The notes under the pieces are model-generated. The model was not told the DNA's origin, ran no database searches, and was given only the letters and a program-made list of their open reading frames with translations. DNA of 64,000 nt, taken from positions 62,001 to 126,000 of the forward strand of contig NZ_JAFFPU010000030.1 in assembly GCF_016919175.1 (NCBI RefSeq). Reading direction: 5' to 3'. Positions 40,688 through 50,993 of the stretch are shown one piece after another (the stretch's first letter is position 1; every line of letters begins with the position of its first letter). Source of the stretch: Leptospira ainlahdjerensis (GTDB lineage: Bacteria > Spirochaetota > Leptospiria > Leptospirales > Leptospiraceae). The translations under genes and the position numbers were made by a program.

Positions 40688-43492
40688 TCATCCGATCAAT
40701 TCACTCAATTCTTCTCGGCTAATTGGAGTTTGTTTCTTTTTATTTCCGGAGTCCAAAAGTGCGGCAAATAGCTTTCGTTTTTTTTCCTGTAGTTCGAGCA
40801 CCCTTTCCTCCACGCTGTTTTCCGAATAAAGTTTGTAAATAAAGACTGGTTGTTTTTGTCCGAAGCGATAAGCTCTATCGCAGACTTGGTCTTCCACGGC
40901 AGGGTTCCACCAAGGGTCCAGATGAAAGACGGTGTCTGCTTTGGTAAGAGTCAGAGCCACTCCGCCAGCTTGCTGGCTAATCAGGAAAAACCGCCTCTCT
41001 CCATTTTGATATCGTTTTACAAAGGACGCTCGTTTGGCTTGAGGAGTTTTTCCGTCCAGATAGAAATATGGCATCTTCCATTTGTCCAGAGCCGATCTAA
41101 CGATCGACAGAGTATCCGTGAACTGGCTGAATACAAGAGCGGATGACGTATCCGGAAGTTCTTCTCGGATCATGAGAAGAAAACGTTGGATTTTTCCAGA
41201 TTGAAACGGATCAATCTTTTCCATTCCAAGATCAGGATGATTGTCCAATCTCCGTAGTTTCATCCGTTGCGGAAGTATTTCGAAAATATAATTCGATCCG
41301 GCCTTATCGAGAATTTCGATAGCCTCTTTTCTCGCCTTTTCATATAGTTTTTCTTGTCGTTTTTCCATCGGCGCCGGAATACGAATCTCTGTTTTTGGAG
41401 GGAGGTCTTGTAAAACTTCCGATTTTCTTCTCCTTAGCAAAATTTTTCCGGTTCTCCTTTGCAGTTCCCTCTATGTCTTCGGGAACTTCCGAAGAAAAAT
41501 TCCTTTGAAATGAACGTAAATTGCCTAAAAGTTCCGGAAACGATAGATCGAATAGAGCCCAGAACTCGTTCCAATGATTTTCCATCGGTTTTCCTGTTAG
41601 GCAAAATAAGGAGCTCACTTTTAATTTGCGTGCCGCTTTCGCGGCGTCAGTTGAGGCGTTTTTTACATTTTGAGCTTCATCTAAGATCGCGACATTGTAA
41701 TTTAATTTTTGAAAGATCTCAATGTCTCTGGTTAAAGATTTGGTAGGTAGTCAAAATGATTCCGGAAGCAGTAAGTTTGATTTCTTTTCAAGCTGAGCCG
41801 TGCCAAACTTGTAAAGGAATTTCGGGCAGAATCTTACATTCTTCTTCCCAAACCCCAATAGCGGCTAACGGGCCTAGTACGAGACTTTGACTTGGGAAAG
41901 TAATCGAAAACTCGGGAAAAGAAAGCGAGGCATTGGATCGTTTTTCCTAATCCCATTTCGTCCGCTAATATCCCTCCGATTTTAAGGGTATAAAGTTGCA
42001 AAAGAAAATGAGCCCCCTTCTTTTGGTAATCTCTTAGGTTGCCTTTAAAAGCCGGACCGGCTACGAACTTTTCCAAAACTGGATTAGTTTTCCGGGATTC
42101 CGAAAGAGTCTGTCGAATTCTTTGCAGAGTCTTAATTTCTCTGAAATCGGAAATGGATTCCAATGCGATCGCTTGGCCTTTGTTAAAACCGATTGCGTTT
42201 CCGTCCAATTGGATTCCGGCGCTGTCCAATCCCATGTTTAAGGATTCATGTCCTGGATTTTTCAAATCGATCCAACCCGATTTTTGTAAACGGACGAATT
42301 TTAAACGGCCTTCCAAGCGGCGTACGCGGCGGCGCTTTCGAAAGAATCCGGTCCTTTGATCCGCACTCCTCCGCCGAACCAATCGATTCCGGAGGATAAT
42401 TTGATTTGAAAGTCGACCATTTTTGGTTTTCGAAGTCCTTCCAGATCCGGATGGAGACGGAGTATTACGTGATTCTTAAGAACTTCCGGAAGAATGTCCG
42501 TAAAAAAATTGGACACTTTTTTTTGTGGGGTTTTAAATTCTCCAGATATAGGGGAGTATTTGATCGGCAGATCAACCGATAGAAGAGCCTTTTCTTTTCG
42601 AATCACTCTTTTGATCACAACTCCGCTCGAATGATCCGCATATACGGTTTTCCAATTTGCGTAAGTCCAAGCCGAGGCAACATTGAATTCATATAAAGAC
42701 GGCTGACCGATGGCATTGGGTTTTCGGAATTTCCTTTTTTTGGAAGAGGGGATAAATCTCTTTTATATTTTGCGTAAACAAGTTCGATTCTTCCTTGCAT
42801 TCCCAATTCTTGAGACTCGTTGTAACCCGGTTCTAAGAGTAAACATAGCCCCGGCCCAGCCTTATGGACTTCCGGAATGAGTCCCAGGCCCTTTATGTCG
42901 GCTAACTTTAAGAATTTCTTATATTTTACTAACTGCGATCCTTGAATATTTTCCGTTCCAACTCTTTGCAGTAATTTTTTCTGTTCTGGATTTGGGCTGT
43001 CGTAGTAAATAGGAATTCGGTCCGCAGAGGGATTTTTCCAAAAAAATCTTTCCGAGGTTCCGTTTTTGTCCGGGAACTCTTTGGAATTTGTGCTTTCTAT
43101 AAAAATTTTATAAAGCCCGTTTCCCGTTCGAGCGAGCTTGAGTTGTGTTGGAATTTCACCCGCAAACCGCGCCTTCCTACCGTCGTTTGTATAAATTTGA
43201 AGAGACGGTTCGCATGAATTCCAGATGCGCGCGTGTTTGAGATTGGAAGTTCGGTCTTGAACCCCGAAAGAGTAGTATAGAATTTTTTCGACGATTTCCC
43301 TTTGTCCCACGGGAAATAAATTTCGAAATCCGTGAAGATCAGGACGATTCTTTAAAAGTTGTAAAATCGAATAGACACGACCATTTTCGGCAATTCCAGC
43401 AAATTCGTAAAAATAACCGTCGGTCATTAGAAAAACTGCAAGCTGTATTGGTTGGATCAGCCTTTTATCCGATTGTTGATTTTTTTACCCAT
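40688..43492 (-). pseudogene. Decayed SNF2/SWI2-family helicase
   Basis: Fragments of one SNF2 ATPase are scattered over changing frames on the minus strand: an N-terminal domain (about 43492-42620), a Walker A block GGILADEMGLGKTIQCLAFF, a motif II DEAQ (VAILDEAQNVKNAS), LTGKPMENHWNEFWALFDL, and a helicase C-terminal block ending DQVCDRAYRFGQKQPVFIYK. Breaks I can place: an A7 run at 43480-43486 (one more A restores the frame), a shift near 42720-42765, one near 42301-42325, one near 41880-41905, a TGA at 41788-41790, a shift near 41725-41750, and one near 41430-41450. With this many breaks it cannot make a working helicase. Start and gene boundary are inferred. Confidence 0.88.
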
Positions 43493-43861
43493 TCTACTCG
43501 TCATACTACAAGTTTTTGTCCTTCTTACTTTATTAAACACGGATTTCGATAACGGAAGAACTTTCTTTCTATCCTGAATTATGGAATGAGTTTTAGGGAA
43601 ATTCTGAAAAGTAAATTCCGTTCGTTCAGCAGTGAAAAATTTTAGAAGCGAAGGGTTCATATAAGAAAATACGAATTCTTTCCCTCAAAGTGAGTTTTTT
43701 TTCGCCACTCTTCAAGTCGAATTGTAACAAGGAGTTTGAAGATTCTCTAAATTCCATTCAATTTCGTATTTCAAATTTTAAAAAAGATCCTTCGAAGCGT
43801 TAGGATGGCTCCTATTTCTTTAAAAGATTGAAATCGTATTGATAAAAAAAATAGGGCGCGA

Positions 43862-43960
43862 GGAGAGAAGAATTATAGTTTTGATGATTATACATTCCTC
43901 ATATTTTTTTGAAAGTAGTCAATTTCTCGTTTTCTAAATACGATTTTAATTCTTCTCTCC
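43862..43960. repeat. 14-bp perfect inverted repeat pair
   Basis: GGAGAGAAGAATTA (43862-43875) and TAATTCTTCTCTCC (43947-43960) are exact reverse complements 71 bp apart, between the decayed SNF2 gene and the SDR gene. The surrounding 43493-43986 holds no gene. Confidence 0.55.
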
Positions 43961-43986
43961 CTATCCTTTTCTATTCTAAAAAATAT

Positions 43987-44742
43987 TTAGAGTAAAAATC
44001 CGCCGGATACTTCGAGATCCTGAGCGGTGACCCAACCGAATTCATCGGAAAGAAAAGAAACGATGACGTTTGCAACGTCTATCGGCGAACCGATTTTGCC
44101 GAGAGCCGTTTGATCCGCAAGGGGTTGGATGAACTCCGGATGTTTGTCAAATACCCCGTCTCCAAGATTTGTGTGAACCGGGCCGGGTGATATCGAATTT
44201 ACTCGAATTTTTCTCGGAGAAAGTTCCTTTGCCAAGTAACGGGTCCAAGAAGTGAGAGCAGCCTTGGATGGGCCGTAAGCCGAATATCCCGGGAAGGATC
44301 CGCGACTGGAAGTGCTCGAAGTGTTTATGATTTTTCCCTCTTCTTCCATAAATCGGATCAAACTTTGGGTGAGAAAAAAAGGCCCCGTGAAGTTCGTATT
44401 CAATATTTTGAAAAAGTATTCCTCCGTCATTTCGACGAACGGCATTCCGCCTCCGATTCCTCCGTTATTGACCAGATAGTCGAAGGTTTTTCGACCCCAT
44501 CTCTCATCGAGATTCTTTTTTACAAGCTGAACGAATTCCTCGAACGTTTCCCTTTTGCTCAAATCGAGTTTGAGCGCAACGGCGCCTCCCGGATGTTTTT
44601 TTTCGATTTCCCGGACAATATCGTCCGCGCCTCTCTGATCGGAATGATAGGTTAGAATCACTCCGATCCCTTTTTTTCCAAGTTCCAACGCGACGCTCTT
44701 CCCGATTCCGTTGCTTCCACCTGTGACGATTGCTACTTTCAT
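43987..44742 (-). CDS. Short-chain dehydrogenase/reductase
   Basis: A cytosolic NAD(P)-dependent oxidoreductase of about 251 residues. It has the cofactor motif VTGGSNGIGKSVALELG, NNGG, the catalytic Ser in INTSSTSSRGSF and the YxxxK motif as YSAYGPSKAALTSW, plus INVNSISPG-type VNSISPGPVHTNLGD. A classical SDR with no membrane segment; the substrate is unknown. ATG 44742 (MKVAIVTGG) is preferred, with AGAGGA upstream. It is divergently arranged with an AraC regulator across a 194-bp gap, suggesting that this regulator controls it. Confidence 0.9.
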   Translation of the reverse strand: MKVAIVTGGSNGIGKSVALELGKKGIGVILTYHSDQRGADDIVREIEKKHPGGAVALKLDLSKRETFEEFVQLVKKNLDERWGRKTFDYLVNNGGIGGGMPFVEMTEEYFFKILNTNFTGPFFLTQSLIRFMEEEGKIINTSSTSSRGSFPGYSAYGPSKAALTSWTRYLAKELSPRKIRVNSISPGPVHTNLGDGVFDKHPEFIQPLADQTALGKIGSPIDVANVIVSFLSDEFGWVTAQDLEVSGGFLL

Positions 44743-44837
44743 TTGGATCCTCTTATATTCGGTTTTATTGATATTTCTTATATTAAAGAATTTTCTAAAA
44801 AAGAACAAGATCCAATCGTGCCGCTTTGTTGCCTAAT

Positions 44838-44864
44838 CCTACCGATGAATTGAAATATGGTAGG
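44838..44864. promoter_or_regulatory. Inverted repeat in SDR/AraC divergent region
   Basis: CCTACC (44838-44843) and GGTAGG (44859-44864) are inverted with a 15-bp spacer, in the gap between divergent genes. It could be an operator but the arms are short. Confidence 0.25.
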
Positions 44865-44936
44865 GTTCTTTCTATATTTTTCTTTATTCTCCTTTTTTGG
44901 AATGCCTAAAACTGTCTTCATTTATACTCTGGGAGT

Positions 44937-45851
44937 ATGAAGGATCCGTTAAGTGAAATTTCCCGTTTGGCGGCTCATGCGACAAGTCAACCAACGAAAA
45001 CTGAGTTGCCCGGTGTATGGATCATTCAAGGGGAAGTTCCGGAGCATCAACTTGCCGCGGTTTACGAACCTATGATCGGATTTGTCGTTCAAGGCAGAAA
45101 AACGATTTCGATCGGAGAACGGATTCTCAGCTTAAAAGCTCCTTCTTATTTCGTGATCACTGCGGAAATTCCGGCGACGGCTAAAGTTCATCCGGGAAAA
45201 AACGGAACTCCGTATCTTTCCGTCGGACTTCGTTTGAATCAAAACTCTCTGCTGGATTTATTGGAGGACATCGGAGTGGATCAGGGGGATACGGGATATT
45301 CGGGTGAGTTCGAGGTCTGTCCTGCAACCGATGATTTTATCGAGGTATGGGTTAAGATGCTTAGACTCTTGGAGACACCAGAACATATCCGAGCGTTAGC
45401 TCCGGTTTACGAACGTGAGATTTTATATCGGACTCTTCTTGGGCCTCAAGGCTGGCGTTTACGAAAACTCTCTTGGTCGGTAGGTAAGGCTTTTGGAATG
45501 CACCAGGCGATTCGTTGGTTTCGCGAAAATTATACGAATCCAATCGATATCAAACGACTCGCCGATAAGTCGGGATTGGGTGTGACCACGTTTCATCGTA
45601 AGTTTAAGGAGATCACCGGTTTGAGTCCGATTCAGTTTCAGAAACAATTGAGATTGATGGAGGCGAGAAAACTTTTGGCTTTCGGCGGTTACCCGGTCTC
45701 GGAAGCGGCGTATCAGGTCGGTTACGAAAGCGCTTCGCAGTTCAACCGAGAATACTCCCGTTTTTTCGGAGCTCCTCCATCCAGAGACGCGTCTCGGATC
45801 AGAAAAATGGAAGACGCAAGATCCCTTGAAAGAACGGATCTCGCCGGCTAA
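44937..45851 (+). CDS. AraC-family transcriptional regulator (AraC_N + HTH)
   Basis: A soluble 304-residue regulator. The N-terminal domain resembles AraC_N (PF06719): VWIIQGEVPEHQLAAVYEPM, GFVVQGRKTISIGERILSLK and SYFVITAEIPA. The C-terminal HTH is IDIKRLADKSGLGVTTFHRK and ASQFNREYSRFFGAPP. Such proteins often regulate an adjacent oxidoreductase, and an SDR gene is divergent to it. It contains no membrane segments, unlike the three membrane AraC proteins in this window. Confidence 0.92.
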   Translation: MKDPLSEISRLAAHATSQPTKTELPGVWIIQGEVPEHQLAAVYEPMIGFVVQGRKTISIGERILSLKAPSYFVITAEIPATAKVHPGKNGTPYLSVGLRLNQNSLLDLLEDIGVDQGDTGYSGEFEVCPATDDFIEVWVKMLRLLETPEHIRALAPVYEREILYRTLLGPQGWRLRKLSWSVGKAFGMHQAIRWFRENYTNPIDIKRLADKSGLGVTTFHRKFKEITGLSPIQFQKQLRLMEARKLLAFGGYPVSEAAYQVGYESASQFNREYSRFFGAPPSRDASRIRKMEDARSLERTDLAG

Positions 45852-45862
45852 TTCGGTTTCGT

Positions 45863-47506
45863 CTAACGTTTCGATTCGTATAGGATAGAATTGACTTTCG
45901 GACTTTTTTCGAAAACCTGCGATAAGCCTCGGATGTTCATCGGATAAAAATAGTGATATCCCTGTAGATAATCCGCGCCGGTATCCATCGCAATTTTCTC
46001 ATATTCTTGATTTTCAATTCCTTCTAAGATTACTTTTTTATCCATCGTATGTATGATTCCAACGATGGAAGTTAAAATTTTAATCTTGGATGGATCGCGT
46101 AACGCACCGAAGACCAAGTTCTTATCGATTTTTACGATGTCGGAAGGGATCTGTTCCAACCTTGAAAAGTTAGAATGCCCTTTTCCAAAATCATCGATCG
46201 CGATTTGAAAACCTTCTAAGTGGAGAATTTCGGCTTGTTCCCTAAGTCGATCGAGAGCGTAATTATCCTCTCCTTCGATCGAGGTTTCAGTTATCTCTAT
46301 CAGAATCCGATCCGGTGCGATCTCGTATCTTCTTGCAAATTCCAAGAGTTTTTCGGTGATCTCTTTATGATTCAATTGTACCGGTGAAACATTGATCGTT
46401 AGCTTACAATCGGGATCGATTCCTGAGACTTTTTTTAAGATTGAAATTTCACTGATCGCGTTTTTCATCACCCATTCTCCGATCGTTAGAATCAGACCGG
46501 AGGTTTCAGCAATGGGAATGAATATATCCGGACTGATATTTCCGTTCACGGAGTGGACCCATCTCGTTAGTGTTTCCACAAATTCGATCTTTTTGGATTT
46601 CGAATTCAAGATCGGTTGATATTTGAGTATCAATTCTTCGTTAAAAATCGAGTTTTTTAGAGACGAGTAGAGTTGAATCGCTTTTTGTCTTTCGATCTCT
46701 TCTTCTTGTTCTCCGAGGATATAATGACTGAATGGATACTTTGCGGCTTTTCTTAAGGATTCCGTGAGTGTAGATCTGATTTTTTTAAAGGATTCTTTTT
46801 GATCCTTCATGAGATAAGCGCCTATCGATATCTTAAAGAATAACTCGGTTTCATAATACGAAAGCGGGTAATCCATAATCGAAATGATTTGTTTTGAAAG
46901 TACGGAAAGATTGAACGGCTTGTTTTCGACCGGGATCATTACTAATATCTTATTTTGAGAATATCTTACGATCTTTGTTTTTCCGTTTGTAAGCGTAAAA
47001 ATTTCAGTGGATATGTCCATAAATACTTGTTCGATATATTCGGTTCCCGGTTCCGGAAGTCCTTTTGTGGAAACGAATTGAACCTCGATTAAGAAAAAGG
47101 CCAATCGGGACTTACTCAAGAAAGCTTTTAGTTCCGCTTTATGAGCGTTGATCCTTTGTTTGTTAGTGATCAGTCTCACCTTTGAATCCGGTATTGCAGG
47201 AATTTTCGTGAGTTCGAAAGTGATTTCCTCCTTCTGCTGATAGACGAGAGCATAAAGATGATAGGTTTGTTCGCTCTCGCTCACGATCTCCATAAAGAGT
47301 TCGAAGGTTTTCGAGTTGTTCTGATTTTGTTTTGAAAATTGGGAGATCGACTCCACAAGATTGCAGAGTTTAATTTTTAAATCGGGTGAAGTCTGGAGTT
47401 CTCTCTGAATGACGGGATCTAACTCGATACATCCTCCTCTAAATCCGCATCGTATTTTTCCGGAAATATTCGCAGCCGGTTCTCTTTCGCTTTTTAATAA
47501 ATTCAT
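45863..47506 (-). CDS. EAL-domain protein with degenerate GGDEF-like region
   Basis: A 547-residue protein. Residues about 130-280 look like a degenerate GGDEF fold without the GGDEF motif, and 285-535 form an EAL domain. The signature is ETL (FVETLTRW) rather than EAL; other catalytic-type residues are present: INVSPVQL, ILIEITETSIEG, IDDFGKGHSN, IVKIDK and ILEGIENQE. It therefore probably hydrolyses c-di-GMP to pGpG, but the altered first motif leaves activity uncertain. No membrane segment is clear. It is convergent with the AraC gene (11-bp gap). Confidence 0.85.
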   Translation of the reverse strand: MNLLKSEREPAANISGKIRCGFRGGCIELDPVIQRELQTSPDLKIKLCNLVESISQFSKQNQNNSKTFELFMEIVSESEQTYHLYALVYQQKEEITFELTKIPAIPDSKVRLITNKQRINAHKAELKAFLSKSRLAFFLIEVQFVSTKGLPEPGTEYIEQVFMDISTEIFTLTNGKTKIVRYSQNKILVMIPVENKPFNLSVLSKQIISIMDYPLSYYETELFFKISIGAYLMKDQKESFKKIRSTLTESLRKAAKYPFSHYILGEQEEEIERQKAIQLYSSLKNSIFNEELILKYQPILNSKSKKIEFVETLTRWVHSVNGNISPDIFIPIAETSGLILTIGEWVMKNAISEISILKKVSGIDPDCKLTINVSPVQLNHKEITEKLLEFARRYEIAPDRILIEITETSIEGEDNYALDRLREQAEILHLEGFQIAIDDFGKGHSNFSRLEQIPSDIVKIDKNLVFGALRDPSKIKILTSIVGIIHTMDKKVILEGIENQEYEKIAMDTGADYLQGYHYFYPMNIRGLSQVFEKSPKVNSILYESKR

Positions 47507-47892
47507 TCTCTTTGACGCCTAGTGTTTTATACCACACTTTTGCGCAGGATGATCCTTGTTCTATAATTTGCACCCATTAAACAACTCTCGTTCTTTAACG
47601 GAATTGGCTAATGATAAATTAAAAACTTTTTGCTTCGGTAAAGATCTGTCTTTTTTCCACTCTCAAGAATCCGTCATTTATGGGTTGTAAAAAATTATTT
47701 TCATTCCTTTCCAAGATTACATTTTTATAGAAAGTTTATTTTATACTTCGAAGTCGCTTTATTCAATTTGATAAAAAGAAATCGAAAACGTTCTCTACTC
47801 CTTTCCCCAACGAAGGCTGTCGATCTGTCTGGAAAATTTAGGATATTTTTAAAAGGTTCTCGTTGTGGCCGGAAAGAGTTTCGCGCTTCTGT
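47507..47892. other. AT-rich noncoding stretch
   Basis: No gene or repeat that I can support. It contains the upstream region of the EAL gene and AT-rich runs. The open frame at 47725-47994 (minus strand) has no family resemblance and overlaps the terminator. Confidence 0.4.
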
Positions 47893-47946
47893 AAAAAACG
47901 AGCCCTTGGCAAAAGAAGGGAGATGATACCAAGGGCCCTTGAGAGT
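47893..47946 (-). terminator. Rho-independent terminator after DUF1566 genes
   Basis: On the minus strand the stem GCCCTTGG (47946-47939) and CCAAGGGC (47909-47902) is followed by TCGTTTTTT (T run complementary to 47893-47898). The stem is 8 bp and GC-containing, with a long 29-nt loop. It lies 30 bp past the stop at 47976. Confidence 0.7.
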
Positions 47947-47975
47947 AATTTCAGGGTTTAAAAATTCGACATCGT

Positions 47976-48572
47976 TTACGGTCCGCTGACACAACGGACA
48001 TACGAAGTTGTCGAGTTATTCTTTGGAAATTCGATCACTCCTCCCATTCTAAAATCAACGACGTAAGCCATCGCTCGGTACTTTGTGTTTCTTGGAATTC
48101 TATACGCATTGTCGTTATCGGTGGTCGCTATGTATGAAACGGGATCGTTATCGCTCGCGGTGTTCGGACTAGTTCCGGTCGAAATACCGGAAGTCGAAGT
48201 CCAATAATAACTCGCTGAAGTGTTCGGAAAAAAAATTCCATTGATAGTCGGGGAGGATGTTTTTCCGTAATCGACGAGGTTTGACAATTCCTTCACATTC
48301 GGAAGTCTCCACGTACGACCCGCCAGAGAAAGTGAATTGCAGTAGCTCAAAGCGTTCGCCCAATCGGAAGCGCTTGCGGCCGGAGTGCTGCACACCGTAC
48401 TTCCTTGTCCTTTGGAACATTTTTGCCAGACGAGTCCCCCCGCACCCGTGATCGTTCCATCCAAGTTATCCGTAAACGGACCTCCGATCGAATCGATCGG
48501 CAAAAAGGATCCGAGTAGAATTCCCAAACCGATAAAACCCTGAAGAAAAGATTGTCTAAGCAGTAATTTCAT
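47976..48572 (-). CDS. DUF1566 (Lcl C-terminal) exported protein
   Basis: A 198-residue protein with an N-terminal signal segment (FIGLGILLGSFLPIDSIGG) and a DUF1566 domain: FTDNLDGTITGAGGLVWQKC, WANALSYCNSLSLAGRTWRL, PNVKELSNLVDYG, YYWTSTSG and SYVRCVSGP. DUF1566/Lcl domains occur in secreted or surface proteins of many bacteria, including Leptospira, where a role in collagen-like adhesion is assumed. It follows 48585-50819 by 12 bp and is probably its operon partner. Function not demonstrated. Confidence 0.85.
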   Translation of the reverse strand: MKLLLRQSFLQGFIGLGILLGSFLPIDSIGGPFTDNLDGTITGAGGLVWQKCSKGQGSTVCSTPAASASDWANALSYCNSLSLAGRTWRLPNVKELSNLVDYGKTSSPTINGIFFPNTSASYYWTSTSGISTGTSPNTASDNDPVSYIATTDNDNAYRIPRNTKYRAMAYVVDFRMGGVIEFPKNNSTTSYVRCVSGP

Positions 48573-48584
48573 TTCGAACTCCTT

Positions 48585-50819
48585 TTATTCCGCTACACAA
48601 AGAGAAGTAAAATTGTACGTGGGCCAACTCCAGGATGTGTCTTTTAGTTTGTTATTGGGTTGTGTGACTCCACCAAAGACGGAAACCGACCATGCTCCCC
48701 AAGACTGGAGTGTGGAAATCGAAGAATAATTGATCGGGCCGTTGGACAAGGGATCGATGGCCGGAGAAAGTGATGCACGATTGGAAGAGCTGATTGTGAT
48801 CGCGTTCGTGCTCGTCCAATATCTTTGGTAGTTGTCCCGAAGTATTCCCGGAAAATAGGTTTCAGGAATGACCTCGTTTCCTACACTTCCTCCGTATTCA
48901 AGAATCGTATAATATTCTTCTAATGTGGGAACCCTCCAACTTTTTTTGCCCGCATAACCGTTGCCAGAGTTTCTTAAATTCAGTTTAGAACAATCCTCAA
49001 TGGAACGATTGAAAGTCTTATAAGGATTTCCAAGATCCGCGACGCAGGCGGTTCCATTCCACATTTGATCGGCCGCACAAGTTTTAACGCAGGTCGTACC
49101 GTTCCATTCATAATCGAATAAACAACTTTTCCAAATGCGTAGATTTTTTGTATCCACCGTCACATAGTCGTTCGTATAAGCGCCTAACGTTCCGGGCGCT
49201 AAAAGACCGGGAGAAAGCGCCGTAAATTCTCCGTCTTGTCCTGTACCGGCACAAGAGACTACGTTCCCGCTCGCGTCCGAACAAACCGTTTGTCTCGTGT
49301 CGGACGCAATCAAATTGCGGACGTCGTTGACGGTTCCATAGTTTAGTATGATATTTCCGGAGACGACTGAAACCGTAGGACTGGATGTTACGACGTTGCC
49401 CGCGATGTCTTTGAACGATGTTCCGTTGTAAAGGAGATAAAACTTATGCCATTCCGGTAAGTTACTCAAAATGTCCAATGTATAGGTTCTCTTATCCGCG
49501 CTCCAAGAGCCGACCACGCCAGGCCATTTGATTTCAGGATCTCCCGCCGTAGTCTGGTCTCTGTGTTGAGGGTTAGGGGTCAAAGACGTATCCATATCCT
49601 CGTTAAAAGTAAGACTAAAAGTCTTTTGGGAAACGCTTAACGCATAAGCCGAAGAATTCGGTGTCAACGGGGGAGAAACGGAAATGATCTGAGGAGAAAC
49701 ATCGTCCCTGGCGATAGAAGCCGTACTCGTGCCAACGTTCGAACCTGCGGTAGTCAAACAAACCCGAATCGAATTCGCACCTGCGCTTAGATCCGAACCG
49801 GCGATGACGGAATCTACGTTCGTATTCGCTGCGGCCGTTCCGGTGCTCAGAGAGGATCCCGTTGAACAATCGCTTCCTCCAGCACGAACTGAATAGTTTC
49901 CGGCGATGTCGGATTTCCAACGAAGAGTGGAGCTGCCGGTTCCCTGGATGCTATTTTTACTCAGAGAGACCATCGTGATCGTAGGATTTCCAAAAGCGAC
50001 AACGTATGAAGCGCTGTTAGTCGAACCAATATTTCCGGCTTTGTCTACCGCAAGGGCGCTGAAGTTTGTGGTCGTGTTGTTGGGAAGTGTGATGGCCGAA
50101 GAAAAGAGGGAACTTCCCGTGCCTGCGGCTCCCGCGTTGGAGATGGATGCCGAAGTTCCGTCCGTTCGATAAGCGGTTTTATAACAACCGGAGTTTCCGG
50201 TATCCGTGCAGGAGATGGAAACGTTCGGCGCGGAGGAGCCGTAGGTTCCAGCGGAGGGAGTGAAACTTACCGTTGGAGCGACGTCGTCTCTCACTACATT
50301 TAAAGAATAGGAATCCCAGAGAGTGGAGTCGGCGGGATTAAAAAGACAAATACGAATCGTGTTGTTACCTAAACTCAGTGCGCTTACGCCGGCAATCGCG
50401 TGGATACGGGAAGTGGTGGAAGTCGAAGCGAGAACGGAGCCTGAGCTGTCGGCGTTACCGTCCGAGCAGTTGGTGGAGCCGTATCGAATTTCATAGGCGG
50501 CCGCCATCGAGCTGTTCCATTGAACGTCGACAAATTCGATCGCGCCCGTTTGACCGCTCACATAAATCGGATTCGAAGAAGAGTAGGTTAGGTTTCCCGT
50601 GGTCGAAGGAACAAAAGAAACCGGGATGGGAGTTCCATCGGAGTTGTTTACAACGGAAGGATCGTTGCTGATTCCCGATGGAAAAAAGAAAAAGGAACGA
50701 TTTTTGTTTTCCTTTTCTGTAAGACAATTTGATAGAATCAAGAGAAGAATCAACGGAAGAAATCCAATCTTCCCGAAAAATAGAATTTGAAACTTTAAAT
50801 AGAAACGATGTTTCTTCAT
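48585..50819 (-). CDS. Large lipoprotein with Ig-like repeats and DUF1566 domain
   Basis: A 744-residue protein. The N-terminus is a lipoprotein signal (LPLILLLILSNC). The middle carries several Ser/Thr/Gly-rich Ig-like beta repeats (around DDVAPTVSFTPSAGTYGSS and DDVSPQIISVSPPLTPNSS, with SGCYKTAYRTDG) resembling bacterial Big-type domains. The C-terminus is DUF1566 (WRVPTLEEYYTILEYGG and RYWTSTNAITISSSNR). It is probably exported and surface exposed, forming an operon with the smaller DUF1566 protein at 47976. An adhesin-like role is inference. Confidence 0.82.
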   Translation of the reverse strand: MKKHRFYLKFQILFFGKIGFLPLILLLILSNCLTEKENKNRSFFFFPSGISNDPSVVNNSDGTPIPVSFVPSTTGNLTYSSSNPIYVSGQTGAIEFVDVQWNSSMAAAYEIRYGSTNCSDGNADSSGSVLASTSTTSRIHAIAGVSALSLGNNTIRICLFNPADSTLWDSYSLNVVRDDVAPTVSFTPSAGTYGSSAPNVSISCTDTGNSGCYKTAYRTDGTSASISNAGAAGTGSSLFSSAITLPNNTTTNFSALAVDKAGNIGSTNSASYVVAFGNPTITMVSLSKNSIQGTGSSTLRWKSDIAGNYSVRAGGSDCSTGSSLSTGTAAANTNVDSVIAGSDLSAGANSIRVCLTTAGSNVGTSTASIARDDVSPQIISVSPPLTPNSSAYALSVSQKTFSLTFNEDMDTSLTPNPQHRDQTTAGDPEIKWPGVVGSWSADKRTYTLDILSNLPEWHKFYLLYNGTSFKDIAGNVVTSSPTVSVVSGNIILNYGTVNDVRNLIASDTRQTVCSDASGNVVSCAGTGQDGEFTALSPGLLAPGTLGAYTNDYVTVDTKNLRIWKSCLFDYEWNGTTCVKTCAADQMWNGTACVADLGNPYKTFNRSIEDCSKLNLRNSGNGYAGKKSWRVPTLEEYYTILEYGGSVGNEVIPETYFPGILRDNYQRYWTSTNAITISSSNRASLSPAIDPLSNGPINYSSISTLQSWGAWSVSVFGGVTQPNNKLKDTSWSWPTYNFTSLCVAE

Positions 50820-50993
50820 AACTCCCCACCCGTAAAGAATCGATTGTTTTGAAGATAACAGCTTTCAAATCAAATATCTCTCAATTCTATAAAACGCCTC
50901 GGGCTTCCGAATTTTATAAGCAAAAACGAACGGCGAAGAATTACTCTTTAGGTTTTTTATCGAAATTAGAAACGATCCGATAGGAAGTGAAAG

